This document shows, one piece after another, positions 1 to 5,654 of a DNA stretch of 9,720 nt. Position 1 is the first letter of the stretch. Each line of letters opens with the position of its first letter. This DNA is from Lachnospiraceae bacterium UBA3801 (GTDB lineage Bacteria > Bacillota > Clostridia > Lachnospirales > Lachnospiraceae): contig DFEN01000133.1 in assembly GCA_002368685.1 (NCBI GenBank), forward strand, positions 1-9,720, given 5' to 3'. The translations under genes and the position numbers were made by a program. The notes below the pieces were generated by a model. It saw nothing but the letters and a program-made list of their open reading frames with translations. It was not told the origin of the DNA and did not search any database.

Positions 1-242
1 CAGTAAAAATCAGATTAAGAAGAATTGGTTACAAGAAGCACCCTATTTACAGAGTAGTAGTTGCTGATTCAAGAACAGCTAGAGATGGAAAGGTTATCGA
101 TGAGATCGGTTCATATGATCCAAATCAGGAGCCTTCACTTTTCAAGGTTGATGAAGAAGCAGCTAAGAAGTGGTTAGCAAATGGTGCTCAGCCTACAGAA
201 AGAGTAGCTAAACTTCTCAAGGAAGCTGGTGTAGAGAAATAA
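1..242 (+). CDS. rpsP: 30S ribosomal protein S16 (5' end cut by window)
   Basis: This encodes small-subunit ribosomal protein S16, a structural protein that binds 16S rRNA during 30S assembly. Translation from base 3 gives 79 residues beginning [20 protein letters not shown] and ending GVEK before TAA at 240-242. The RLRRIG and YRVVVADSR blocks followed by the IGSYDP stretch are characteristic of the family. Normal S16 begins MAVKIRL, so only the start codon and part of the Ala codon (the leading CA fits GCA) are missing at the left edge. The full protein would be about 81 residues, the usual size. It is the first visible gene of the rpsP-khpA-rimM-trmD cluster, and its promoter lies outside the window. 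Identity is very secure. Confidence 0.97.
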   Translation, partial: VKIRLRRIGYKKHPIYRVVVADSRTARDGKVIDEIGSYDPNQEPSLFKVDEEAAKKWLANGAQPTERVAKLLKEAGVEK

Positions 243-263
243 ATAGCCTGGAGGTAATCGCAA

Positions 264-491
264 GTGAAAGATTTAGTTGAACTTATCGCAAAATCTCTTG
301 TCGACAATCCAGATAGTGTTGTAGTAAAAGAAACTACTGATGATAATACTATCAACATCGAGCTTACAGTGGCTCCTGAAGATATGGGTAAGGTTATAGG
401 TAAGGGCGGACGTATCGCAAAATCTATAAGAACAGTAGTAAAAGCTGCTGCATCTAAAGGCGACAAAAAGGTTATTGTAGATATTAGATAA
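264..491 (+). CDS. khpA: KH-domain RNA-binding protein KhpA (YlqC family)
   Basis: A 75-residue protein made of a single KH domain. The RNA-binding GxxG loop is visible at about residues 46-49 (IGKGGR), followed by the helix AKSIRTVVKAAA and a terminal strand KVIVDIR. In Firmicutes this family (KhpA/YlqC) pairs with KhpB (Jag/EloR), acts in RNA binding and links to cell elongation and division; that role is family knowledge, not seen here. The start is GTG at 264, chosen because GGAGG at 250-254 sits 9 bases upstream, no ATG in frame gives a full KH domain, and the length matches the family. It lies 21 bases after rpsP, in the conserved position between rpsP and rimM, so co-transcription is likely. 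No ylqD-like gene is present. Confidence 0.93.
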   Translation: MKDLVELIAKSLVDNPDSVVVKETTDDNTINIELTVAPEDMGKVIGKGGRIAKSIRTVVKAAASKGDKKVIVDIR

Positions 492-494
492 ATG

Positions 495-519
495 TAAGCC
501 GTGGCTAGTCCACGGCTTA
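495..519 (+). promoter_or_regulatory. Perfect 10-bp hairpin between khpA and rimM (attenuator or weak terminator)
   Basis: The arms TAAGCCGTGG (495-504) and CCACGGCTTA (510-519) are perfectly complementary around a 5-base loop, CTAGT. The hairpin begins 3 bases after the khpA stop codon. The downstream sequence is AT-rich, but the T-run (about 532-541) starts 12 bases after the stem rather than directly after it, so this is a poor canonical intrinsic terminator. I infer partial termination, an RNA-processing or stability element, or a regulatory structure that sets rimM-trmD output relative to rpsP-khpA. No new promoter is obvious before rimM. Confidence 0.6.
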
Positions 520-556
520 GTTAAATTATAGTTTATTTTTTACCAGGGGAAATCTA

Positions 557-1060
557 ATGAATGATTATTTTAGAATCGGCCAGTTTACATCAGTTCATGG
601 TGTAAAGGGCGAAATATCTCTATATCCAACCACTGACGATTTGGAAAGATTTAGAGAACTAGAAGAATGCTACATCGAAAAGAACGGTGAATATAAGCTT
701 CTTCACGTAACAGGCTGTAAATATAAGAAGAATATGCCTGTGCTTAAATTCGCAGAATATAACAGTATAGAAGAGGTTGAAGCCTTAAAAGGAGCTGACC
801 TGTATGTTGATAGAGAACACGCCATACCTCTTGAGGAAGGTGAATTCTATCTGGCTGATACCATAGGCTTCAAGGTTGTATCAGAAGGTGAAACCATTGG
901 TGAAGTAGTCGACTATACTGAAAATGAAGCAGACCAGACTATATTTATAGTTAAATGTATCGATGGAACAGATAAATATATTCTTGATATTCCGGAATTT
1001 ATCAAGAATGTTGATATAGAAGAAGGAACTATAGAAGTAAATTTAGTAAAGGGAATGTAG
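557..1060 (+). CDS. rimM: Ribosome maturation factor RimM
   Basis: RimM is a cytoplasmic assembly factor for the 30S head that binds ribosomal protein S19 and helps process 16S rRNA. The 167-residue product has the usual length. The N-terminal RimM domain begins with the signature IGQFTSVHGVKGEI (about residues 7-20), then YPTTDDLERF. The C-terminal PRC-barrel domain starts near GEFYLADTIGFKV and ends with the typical LDIPEFIKNVDIEEGTIEVNL segment. The ATG at 557 has AGGGG at 545-549, 7 bases upstream; an overlapping ATG at 561 is out of frame. It lies 65 bases after khpA, a gap that holds the hairpin, and 30 bases before trmD, its conserved partner. Confidence 0.96.
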   Translation: MNDYFRIGQFTSVHGVKGEISLYPTTDDLERFRELEECYIEKNGEYKLLHVTGCKYKKNMPVLKFAEYNSIEEVEALKGADLYVDREHAIPLEEGEFYLADTIGFKVVSEGETIGEVVDYTENEADQTIFIVKCIDGTDKYILDIPEFIKNVDIEEGTIEVNLVKGM

Positions 1061-1090
1061 AACATTTCCCATAATATAAAGGATAACAGT

Positions 1091-1783
1091 ATGAATTATC
1101 ATGTAATGACTCTATTTCCAGAGCTTATTGAAGCGGCTATGAATCATAGCATTATGGGTAGAGCACTGAGTAGTGGAAAAATCACTCTGAATACAGTTAA
1201 TTTCAGAGAATTCGCTCAGAACAAAAATAAACATGTAGATGATTATATATATGGCGGTGGTTCGGGAATGCTCATTCAGGTGGAACCTGTATGGCTGTGC
1301 TACCAGGATTTGATAAAAAAAATAGGTCATAAACCAAGGGTTTTATATATGTCTCCAAGAGGTAAGACCTTCCAACAGGCTATGGCCAATGAGCTTGCTA
1401 AAGAGGATGATATCATTTTCCTTTGTGGCCATTATGAAGGAATAGATGAAAGAGCCATCGAGCTTATAGAACCGGAATATGTATCCATTGGTGATTTTGT
1501 GCTGACCGGCGGAGAACTCCCTTCTGTACTTATGATGGATGCCATAACCAGGCAGATAAGCGGTGTGCTCGGAAGTGATGACAGTGCCATAGATGAGTCC
1601 TTTTATAATGGTTTACTAGAATATCCTCAATATACCAGACCCCCTGTATATGAAGGGCTGGAAGTACCAGAGGTTCTGATGTCGGGAAATCACAAGCTTA
1701 TTGCCGAATGGAGAGAGAAAAAGGCTCTTGAAATCACGGAAAAATATAGACCGGATCTATATGAGGCGTATAAGAATAAATAG
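1091..1783 (+). CDS. trmD: tRNA (guanine-N1)-methyltransferase TrmD
   Basis: TrmD transfers a methyl group from S-adenosylmethionine to G37 of tRNAs with G36, preventing +1 frameshifting. It is a homodimeric SPOUT enzyme with a trefoil-knot SAM site. The 230-residue product shows the family blocks: MTLFPELIE at the N-terminus, YGGGSGMLIQVEP (about 54-66), YMSPRGKTFQQ (86-96), the knot segment CGHYEGIDER (112-121) and SIGDFVLTGGELP (132-144), then R154 and GLLEYPQYTRPPVYEG. At the position of the E. coli catalytic Asp169 (QDSF) this protein reads DESF, placing Glu169 there by my alignment by eye. The ATG at 1091 is preceded by AAAGG at 1078-1082. This is the last gene of the visible cluster, and the usual rplS does not follow. 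Confidence 0.97.
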   Translation: MNYHVMTLFPELIEAAMNHSIMGRALSSGKITLNTVNFREFAQNKNKHVDDYIYGGGSGMLIQVEPVWLCYQDLIKKIGHKPRVLYMSPRGKTFQQAMANELAKEDDIIFLCGHYEGIDERAIELIEPEYVSIGDFVLTGGELPSVLMMDAITRQISGVLGSDDSAIDESFYNGLLEYPQYTRPPVYEGLEVPEVLMSGNHKLIAEWREKKALEITEKYRPDLYEAYKNK

Positions 1784-1792
1784 GTCGTTTTT

Positions 1793-1821
1793 TTGACACC
1801 ATATATCTCTTGTGGTAAAAT
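1793..1821 (+). promoter_or_regulatory. Strong sigma-A promoter for the lipoprotein gene
   Basis: A perfect -35 box TTGACA (1793-1798) and a -10 box TAAAAT (1816-1821, 5 of 6 consensus) are separated by exactly 17 bases. An extended -10 TG dinucleotide sits at 1813-1814, one base before the -10 box. Transcription would start near 1828, leaving a leader of about 40 bases before the ATG at 1869. The promoter lies 9 bases after the trmD stop and reads in the same direction, so the lipoprotein has its own strong promoter. Confidence 0.88.
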
Positions 1822-1852
1822 ATAGAACGTTGAAGAACAAATCTTACATAAG

Positions 1853-1857
1853 AGGAG
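1853..1857 (+). promoter_or_regulatory. Ribosome binding site deciding the lipoprotein start
   Basis: AGGAG lies 11 bases before the ATG at 1869. The frame is open further upstream to an ATG/GTG region near 1812, but that region overlaps the -10 box of the promoter. Translation from there would also add 19 hydrophilic residues in front of a clear lipoprotein signal peptide. The site therefore supports 1869 as the start. Confidence 0.75.
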
Positions 1858-1868
1858 AACTATTAATT

Positions 1869-2450
1869 ATGAAGAAAAGAATACTAGCATTAGTTCTTGC
1901 TACAGCTATGGTCTTTGGAGTTGTTGGTTGTGGAAAGAAGAAGGATAAAGAGGAAGCTACTGGAGCAAGCGTTCAGGAAGAAATAGTTAAACTTGTTAAT
2001 GAAGATCTTCCGGGAATAGCAGCTGACAGAGATAATGCTGTATCAATATATAATGATTATTTCAAGGATTCATCAAGCCAGGATTCAGAGTCATGGCGTA
2101 CAAAGCTTGAAAGTGAAGCACTTACTTCATATGATACATATCTTGCTAATCTTGATGCGCTTACATATGAAAATTCTGAGGTTCAAAACCTAAAGGACCT
2201 TTTTGCTAAGTCTGCTTCAAGTCAGAGAGACGCAATTCAGTGTGTTGTTGATGCAATTAATAACCTTGATAGTGCAAAGCTTGGTGAAGCATCACAGTGC
2301 ATCGATGACTCAGAGACATATCTGAAAATGTATGAGGATGAGCTTAAGCGCCTATGTGAAACATATAATATCGAGATTATTGGTGAATTCCAGTCATCAA
2401 AGCTGGTTGATGCTTCTACTGGAGATGCATCAGCTACTGATCCGGAATAA
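1869..2450 (+). CDS. Small alpha-helical lipoprotein of unknown function
   Basis: The product is 193 residues. It starts with a lipoprotein signal peptide: positive MKKR, a hydrophobic stretch ILALVLATAMVFGVV, then lipobox V-V-G-C with the lipidated cysteine at residue 21. After the signal comes a charged linker (GKKKDKEE) and a body rich in Ala, Asp, Glu, Leu and Ser that looks largely helical (about residues 35-175). A Ser/Thr/Asp/Ala-rich tail ends in SATDPE. I see no enzyme motif or known binding domain. It should be anchored to the outer face of the cytoplasmic membrane. It has its own strong promoter and a terminator directly after, and sits just before a two-component system in the same direction. 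A role as an accessory to, or target of, that system is a guess from position only. Confidence 0.88.
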   Translation: MKKRILALVLATAMVFGVVGCGKKKDKEEATGASVQEEIVKLVNEDLPGIAADRDNAVSIYNDYFKDSSSQDSESWRTKLESEALTSYDTYLANLDALTYENSEVQNLKDLFAKSASSQRDAIQCVVDAINNLDSAKLGEASQCIDDSETYLKMYEDELKRLCETYNIEIIGEFQSSKLVDASTGDASATDPE

Positions 2451-2456
2451 TATTTT

Positions 2457-2489
2457 AGGACAAGTGGTATGTAGCCGCTTGTCCTTTTT
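2457..2489 (+). terminator. Rho-independent terminator after the lipoprotein gene
   Basis: An 11-bp stem pairs AGGACAAGTGG (2457-2467) with CCGCTTGTCCT (2475-2485), with one G-U pair and a 7-base loop. It is followed by a run of five T (2485-2489). It starts 6 bases after the lipoprotein stop codon. It ends only 22 bases before the response-regulator ATG, leaving no room for a normal promoter in between. It may therefore be leaky and set the ratio of lipoprotein to two-component mRNA. Confidence 0.88.
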
Positions 2490-2498
2490 AGAAATATT

Positions 2499-2503
2499 GG
2501 GGG
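2499..2503 (+). promoter_or_regulatory. Ribosome binding site deciding the response-regulator start
   Basis: GGGGG (within TTGGGGGT) lies 8 bases before the ATG at 2512. The reading frame stays open upstream to 2332, but the extra stretch overlaps the lipoprotein gene in another frame and reads through the terminator hairpin. It does not resemble a receiver domain. The start at 2512 gives a standard receiver N-terminus. Confidence 0.75.
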
Positions 2504-2511
2504 TAAAAGAA

Positions 2512-3189
2512 ATGGGAGAGACAAAAATACTTGTTGTAGATGATGAACCAAGACTACGTAAGCTTGTTAAGGATTTCCTTGCAAAGAATAATTACTATGT
2601 AATGGAAGCTAGTGACGGCGAAGAGGCTTACAATATCTTTGCTAATAATAGTGATATATCACTTATCATTATGGACGTAATGATGCCTAAAATGGATGGA
2701 TATGAAGCCAGTAAGGCTATCAGAGAGATATCAAAGGTTCCAATTATCATGCTTACAGCTAAATCAACTGAGAAAGATGAGCTAAAAGGCTTCGAAATTG
2801 GAGTCGATGAATATATTACAAAGCCTTTCAGTCCTCAGATACTTGTTGCCAGAGTCGAGGCGGTTCTAAGACGTACCGGCGGAGATGAGAAGGATGACCT
2901 TCTTGAATCGGGAGGAATCGTAATCGACAAAGTAGCGCATAGAGTTACAATTGATGGTGAAGAAATAGAGCTTTCCTTCAAGGAATTTGAACTTCTCGAA
3001 TACTTTATAACCAATGAAGGTAGAGCACTTACAAGAGATAACATTTTAAACCGAGTTTGGAATTATGACTATTTTGGTGATGCCAGAACCATAGATACTC
3101 ACGTTAAGAAGCTCCGTGCTAAAATGGGATTAAAGGGAGCTTATATCAAGACAATCAGAGCTGTAGGATATAAATTCGAGGTTAATTAG
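2512..3189 (+). CDS. OmpR/PhoB-family response regulator
   Basis: A 225-residue two-component DNA-binding regulator, the usual length for the OmpR family. The N-terminal receiver domain (about 4-120) has the acidic pair D10-D11, the phosphoacceptor D55 in MDVMMPKMDG, the switch T82 in MLTA and K104 in ITKPF. The C-terminal winged helix (about 130-225) shows the family pattern: ELSFKEFELLEYF, LTRDNILNRVWNYDYFGDARTIDTHVKKLRAKMG and IKTIRAVGYKFE. All key residues are intact, so it should be phosphorylated by the kinase encoded next and bind promoter DNA as a dimer. Its TAG overlaps a possible GTG start of the kinase by one base, so the two are translated from one mRNA. The signal and regulon cannot be told from the sequence. 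Confidence 0.95.
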   Translation: MGETKILVVDDEPRLRKLVKDFLAKNNYYVMEASDGEEAYNIFANNSDISLIIMDVMMPKMDGYEASKAIREISKVPIIMLTAKSTEKDELKGFEIGVDEYITKPFSPQILVARVEAVLRRTGGDEKDDLLESGGIVIDKVAHRVTIDGEEIELSFKEFELLEYFITNEGRALTRDNILNRVWNYDYFGDARTIDTHVKKLRAKMGLKGAYIKTIRAVGYKFEVN

Positions 3190-3191
3190 TG

Positions 3192-4697
3192 ATGAATTCA
3201 CGTTTTAGACAATCTATTAGATTCAAGATTGCAATAATGGTTTTTATTGTAACTCTTATTACGATTGTCATTTCCTGGACCTTCAGTAATCGTTTTATTG
3301 ATCAGTTCTATATAACACATACCAAGAATATGCTTGTTCAGACTTATAATTCCTGTAATGATTTTATTAACGATGACGAAAGCATTTTACTTATAAAAAA
3401 TAATGAAATAGAGAGCTTATATGGATATATAGAGAATCCTTCTGGAGCATCTATTTTTCTGATTGATCCTAAAGATTTTGATATATTTTCATCTGTCAAA
3501 ATGAACGAACAGTCTGTTATGGGACTTAAAGCTTTGGTTGATTCCTATGATATGGATTCACTAAAATATAAGCCTAAAAGGTATGTGATAGTTCAGAATA
3601 AGACTGAATATGGTACAGGCAATGAACGTCAGACGGGTACTTATTATGATCTTATAGGTCTACTCGACAATGATTATATTGTTGTACTTAGGACTTCCGT
3701 AGATAGTATAACTGAAAGTATTGATTTTGCTTCAAGAATGTTCACCAGCATTGCATTTGCGCTTCTTATTTTCGAGCTTCTTGTAGTTCTTATTATTTCA
3801 AATATATTCTCTCGTCCAATTATCGAAATGAATAGAGTTGCCAGAAGAATGGCAAATATGGATTTCAGCGCGAGAGTCGAAGTTAAAAGTAGAGATGAGA
3901 TAGGTGAACTCGGAGAAAGCATGAATAACCTATCAAGTACACTTGAGTTATCTATCAAGGATCTAAAGAATGCAAATATAGAGCTTTCTAATGATATTCG
4001 AAAGAAAGAACAAATAGAGGAGATGCGAAGTGACTTCCTGTCACACGTATCCCACGAGCTTAAAACTCCTCTGGCCATTATTCAAGGATATGCAGAAGGA
4101 CTTAAGAGTGGAGTTGCTACAGAGCCTGACGATATTGCATATTATTGTGATGTTATTTCAGATGAAGCTACTAAAATGAATGAGCTTGTAATGAAGCTGA
4201 TAGATCTAAATCAGCTTGAAACTGGAGATGACATTTCCATCGAGAGATTCGATATTACTAAGTTAATAAGAGTAATCATCAAGAATTCCTCTGTTCTTGT
4301 TCAGGATAATGTGAATATTATATTCAATGAGATTAATGAACATTATGTCTGGGCTGATAGCTTTATGATAGAAGAGGTTATCACCAATTATCTTACAAAT
4401 GCAATTCATTACGTTAAGGAAGATGGCGAGATTAAGGTTTGGATAGATGACAAGGGTGATGTATTAAGAGTTAATGTTTATAACGATGGTAACAATATAG
4501 CAGATGAAGATCTGGAGAAGCTGTTTATTAAGTTCTATAAAACTGATGCCGCAAGAACCAGAAGCTATGGTGGTTCAGGAATAGGACTATCGATTGTCGC
4601 TGCTATTATGAAAGCACATAATAAGGATTATGGAGTTTATAATACTGACGGAGGTGTAGTATTCTATTTCGAACTTGATACAAATAACTCAGTATGA
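3192..4697 (+). CDS. Membrane sensor histidine kinase (HAMP-HisKA-HATPase)
   Basis: A transmembrane sensor kinase of about 501 residues, cognate to the preceding regulator. From the ATG at 3192 the layout is: TM1 about 11-31; an extracytoplasmic sensor region about 32-182 with no domain I can name; TM2 about 184-206; HAMP about 207-260; a coiled linker; the HisKA phosphoacceptor H288 in SHVSHELKTPLAII; and the HATPase domain from about 390. In the ATPase domain the N box has N399 and N403 (TNYLTNAIHY), the G1 box is NDGNNI (431-436), with Asn where the textbook motif has Asp, and the G2 box is GGSGIGLSIV. VxNxG forms of G1 occur in many Firmicute kinases, so I expect activity. A GTG at 3189 is an alternative start; GAGG at 3178-3181 is 7 bases from the GTG and 10 from the ATG. 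Confidence 0.94.
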   Translation: MNSRFRQSIRFKIAIMVFIVTLITIVISWTFSNRFIDQFYITHTKNMLVQTYNSCNDFINDDESILLIKNNEIESLYGYIENPSGASIFLIDPKDFDIFSSVKMNEQSVMGLKALVDSYDMDSLKYKPKRYVIVQNKTEYGTGNERQTGTYYDLIGLLDNDYIVVLRTSVDSITESIDFASRMFTSIAFALLIFELLVVLIISNIFSRPIIEMNRVARRMANMDFSARVEVKSRDEIGELGESMNNLSSTLELSIKDLKNANIELSNDIRKKEQIEEMRSDFLSHVSHELKTPLAIIQGYAEGLKSGVATEPDDIAYYCDVISDEATKMNELVMKLIDLNQLETGDDISIERFDITKLIRVIIKNSSVLVQDNVNIIFNEINEHYVWADSFMIEEVITNYLTNAIHYVKEDGEIKVWIDDKGDVLRVNVYNDGNNIADEDLEKLFIKFYKTDAARTRSYGGSGIGLSIVAAIMKAHNKDYGVYNTDGGVVFYFELDTNNSV

Positions 4698-4703
4698 TAA
4701 ACT
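4675..4703 (+). promoter_or_regulatory. Possible promoter for the DUF6465-like gene
   Basis: TTGATA (4675-4680, 5 of 6 to the -35 consensus) and TAAACT (4698-4703, 4 of 6 to the -10 consensus) are 17 bases apart, with an extended -10 TG at 4695-4696. It overlaps the end of the kinase gene, and no terminator follows the kinase. Transcription would begin near 4710, leaving about 30 bases of leader. The -10 box is weak, so this remains a candidate only; read-through from the kinase is the alternative. Confidence 0.4.
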
Positions 4704-4724
4704 TAAAAATGTCCAATAAATGAG

Positions 4725-4731
4725 AAGGAGG
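4725..4731 (+). promoter_or_regulatory. Strong ribosome binding site before a GTG start
   Basis: AAGGAGG, close to the full anti-Shine-Dalgarno complement, ends 8 bases before the GTG at 4740. It fixes a GTG start for the small gene that follows and suggests efficient translation despite the non-ATG codon. Confidence 0.8.
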
Positions 4732-4739
4732 GGTGTCTC

Positions 4740-4958
4740 GTGAAGGAAAATGTTTATATTGAGTTCTATGGTGAACAGGTTTCACAAAGTGAGTTAATCG
4801 AAGAGGCTAAAAAAATCTGGAAAAATCTTGGCAAGAAGGCCTCAGACTTAAAGAAGTTGGAACTGTATATTAAACCAGAGGACGACAGAGTTTATTATGT
4901 ATTTAATGGGAAGACAGCTGGTTCATTTCCTATTATCAACACACAGAATGATTTTTAA
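4740..4958 (+). CDS. Small DUF6465-like protein of unknown function
   Basis: A 72-residue soluble protein starting at GTG 4740, with a very good ribosome binding site. The N-terminal strand VYIEFYGEQVS is followed by a helix rich in Lys/Glu (SELIEEAKKIWKNLGKK), then LKKLELYIKPEDDRVYYVFNGKTAGSFPI. The pattern of a short strand, a helix, then a LYIKPED...YYVFNG strand pair resembles DUF6465, a family found mainly in Lachnospiraceae; this is from memory of the family pattern, not a search. No catalytic motif, signal peptide or membrane segment is present. A hairpin follows the gene, and hisH starts 60 bases after its stop. The function is not known, and neighbourhood gives no firm hint. Confidence 0.82.
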   Translation: MKENVYIEFYGEQVSQSELIEEAKKIWKNLGKKASDLKKLELYIKPEDDRVYYVFNGKTAGSFPIINTQNDF

Positions 4959-4964
4959 GTAAAG

Positions 4965-5001
4965 ATAAACAGCTTTCGGGGTACATTCGGAAGCTGTTTA
5001 T
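4965..5001 (+). terminator. Long hairpin between the small gene and hisH (weak terminator or leader structure)
   Basis: A 13-bp stem pairs ATAAACAGCTTTC (4965-4977) with GGAAGCTGTTTAT (4989-5001), with one G-U pair and an 11-base loop. It is placed like a terminator, 6 bases after the small gene's stop. The 3' arm supplies only TTTATT and then TAATG, so the U-tract is short and broken. It ends 17 bases before the hisH ATG and just before its ribosome binding site (AGAGG, 5008-5012), so it could also limit hisHF expression. I see no promoter between the hairpin and hisH. Confidence 0.6.
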
Positions 5002-5018
5002 TAATGTAGAGGATAATT

Positions 5019-5654
5019 ATGATATCAATAATTGATTATGATGCTGGTAATATAAAAAGCGTTGAGAAGGCTATTAATTTCCTGGGCGAAGAGGCAGAAA
5101 TTACAAGTGACAAGGACAGGATAATGGCTAGTGATGGGGTGATACTTCCAGGTGTTGGTGCATTTGGCGTAGCTATGGATAAACTCCGCGCCAGAGGCCT
5201 TGTGGAGACCATAAAGGAATATGTTTCAACCGGTAAGCCATTTCTTGGCATATGCCTTGGACTTCAGCTTCTTTTTGACGAAAGCGATGAAACTCCTGGT
5301 GTAAAAGGTCTTGGATTACTTGAAGGTAAGATTAAGAGAATACCTTCTGAATATGAAGACGGAACTATACTAAAGGTTCCACATATTGGCTGGAATAGTA
5401 TAGAAATCAACCCATCTAGTAAGCTTATGAAGGGCATATCTTCTGATTCCTATGTATATTTTGTTCATTCCTTTTATCTGGAGGCTGCAAATTCTAGCGA
5501 CGTTATCGCAACGACTGAATACGGAGTTAGGATTCATGCGGCGGTTGAGAGAGGTAATATAATGGCAACTCAGTTTCATCCTGAGAAGAGCTCTGATGTA
5601 GGGCTTAAAATACTGAGTAATTTTATTGAGATGACAAAAGGGGAGGGTAAATAA
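5019..5654 (+). CDS. hisH: Imidazole glycerol phosphate synthase, glutaminase subunit HisH
   Basis: HisH is the class I glutamine amidotransferase half of imidazole glycerol phosphate synthase. It hydrolyses glutamine and passes ammonia through a tunnel to HisF in step five of histidine synthesis. The 211-residue product has the usual length. It begins ISIIDYDAGNIKSVEKA, carries the oxyanion-region PGVGAFG (44-50), the nucleophile C79 in GICLGLQLLFD, and the His/Glu pair H187 and E189 in QFHPEKSS, so the catalytic triad is complete. The ATG at 5019 has AGAGG 6 bases upstream. The stop TAA abuts the hisF ATG with no gap, implying coupled translation of the two subunits in equal amounts. No other his gene is in the window. 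Confidence 0.96.
   Translation: MISIIDYDAGNIKSVEKAINFLGEEAEITSDKDRIMASDGVILPGVGAFGVAMDKLRARGLVETIKEYVSTGKPFLGICLGLQLLFDESDETPGVKGLGLLEGKIKRIPSEYEDGTILKVPHIGWNSIEINPSSKLMKGISSDSYVYFVHSFYLEAANSSDVIATTEYGVRIHAAVERGNIMATQFHPEKSSDVGLKILSNFIEMTKGEGK

Noticed and set aside
1784..1795. T-run after trmD as an intrinsic terminator
   Set aside because: Seven T follow the stop region, but I find only a 4-base GACC/GGTC pairing about 30 bases apart upstream, which is not a stable stem. The T-run partly forms the -35 box.
1812..1868. In-frame upstream extension of the lipoprotein gene (19 extra residues)
   Set aside because: The extension overlaps the promoter -10 box, lacks a ribosome binding site, and would bury the lipoprotein signal peptide behind hydrophilic residues.
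2332..2511. In-frame upstream extension of the response regulator (60 extra residues)
   Set aside because: It overlaps the lipoprotein gene in another frame and crosses the terminator, and the sequence does not look like a receiver domain. The ATG at 2512 has a good ribosome binding site and gives the standard length.
4675..4698. TTGATA with TATGAT as a promoter
   Set aside because: The spacing is only 12 bases. The better reading uses TAAACT at 17 bases, reported as a candidate.
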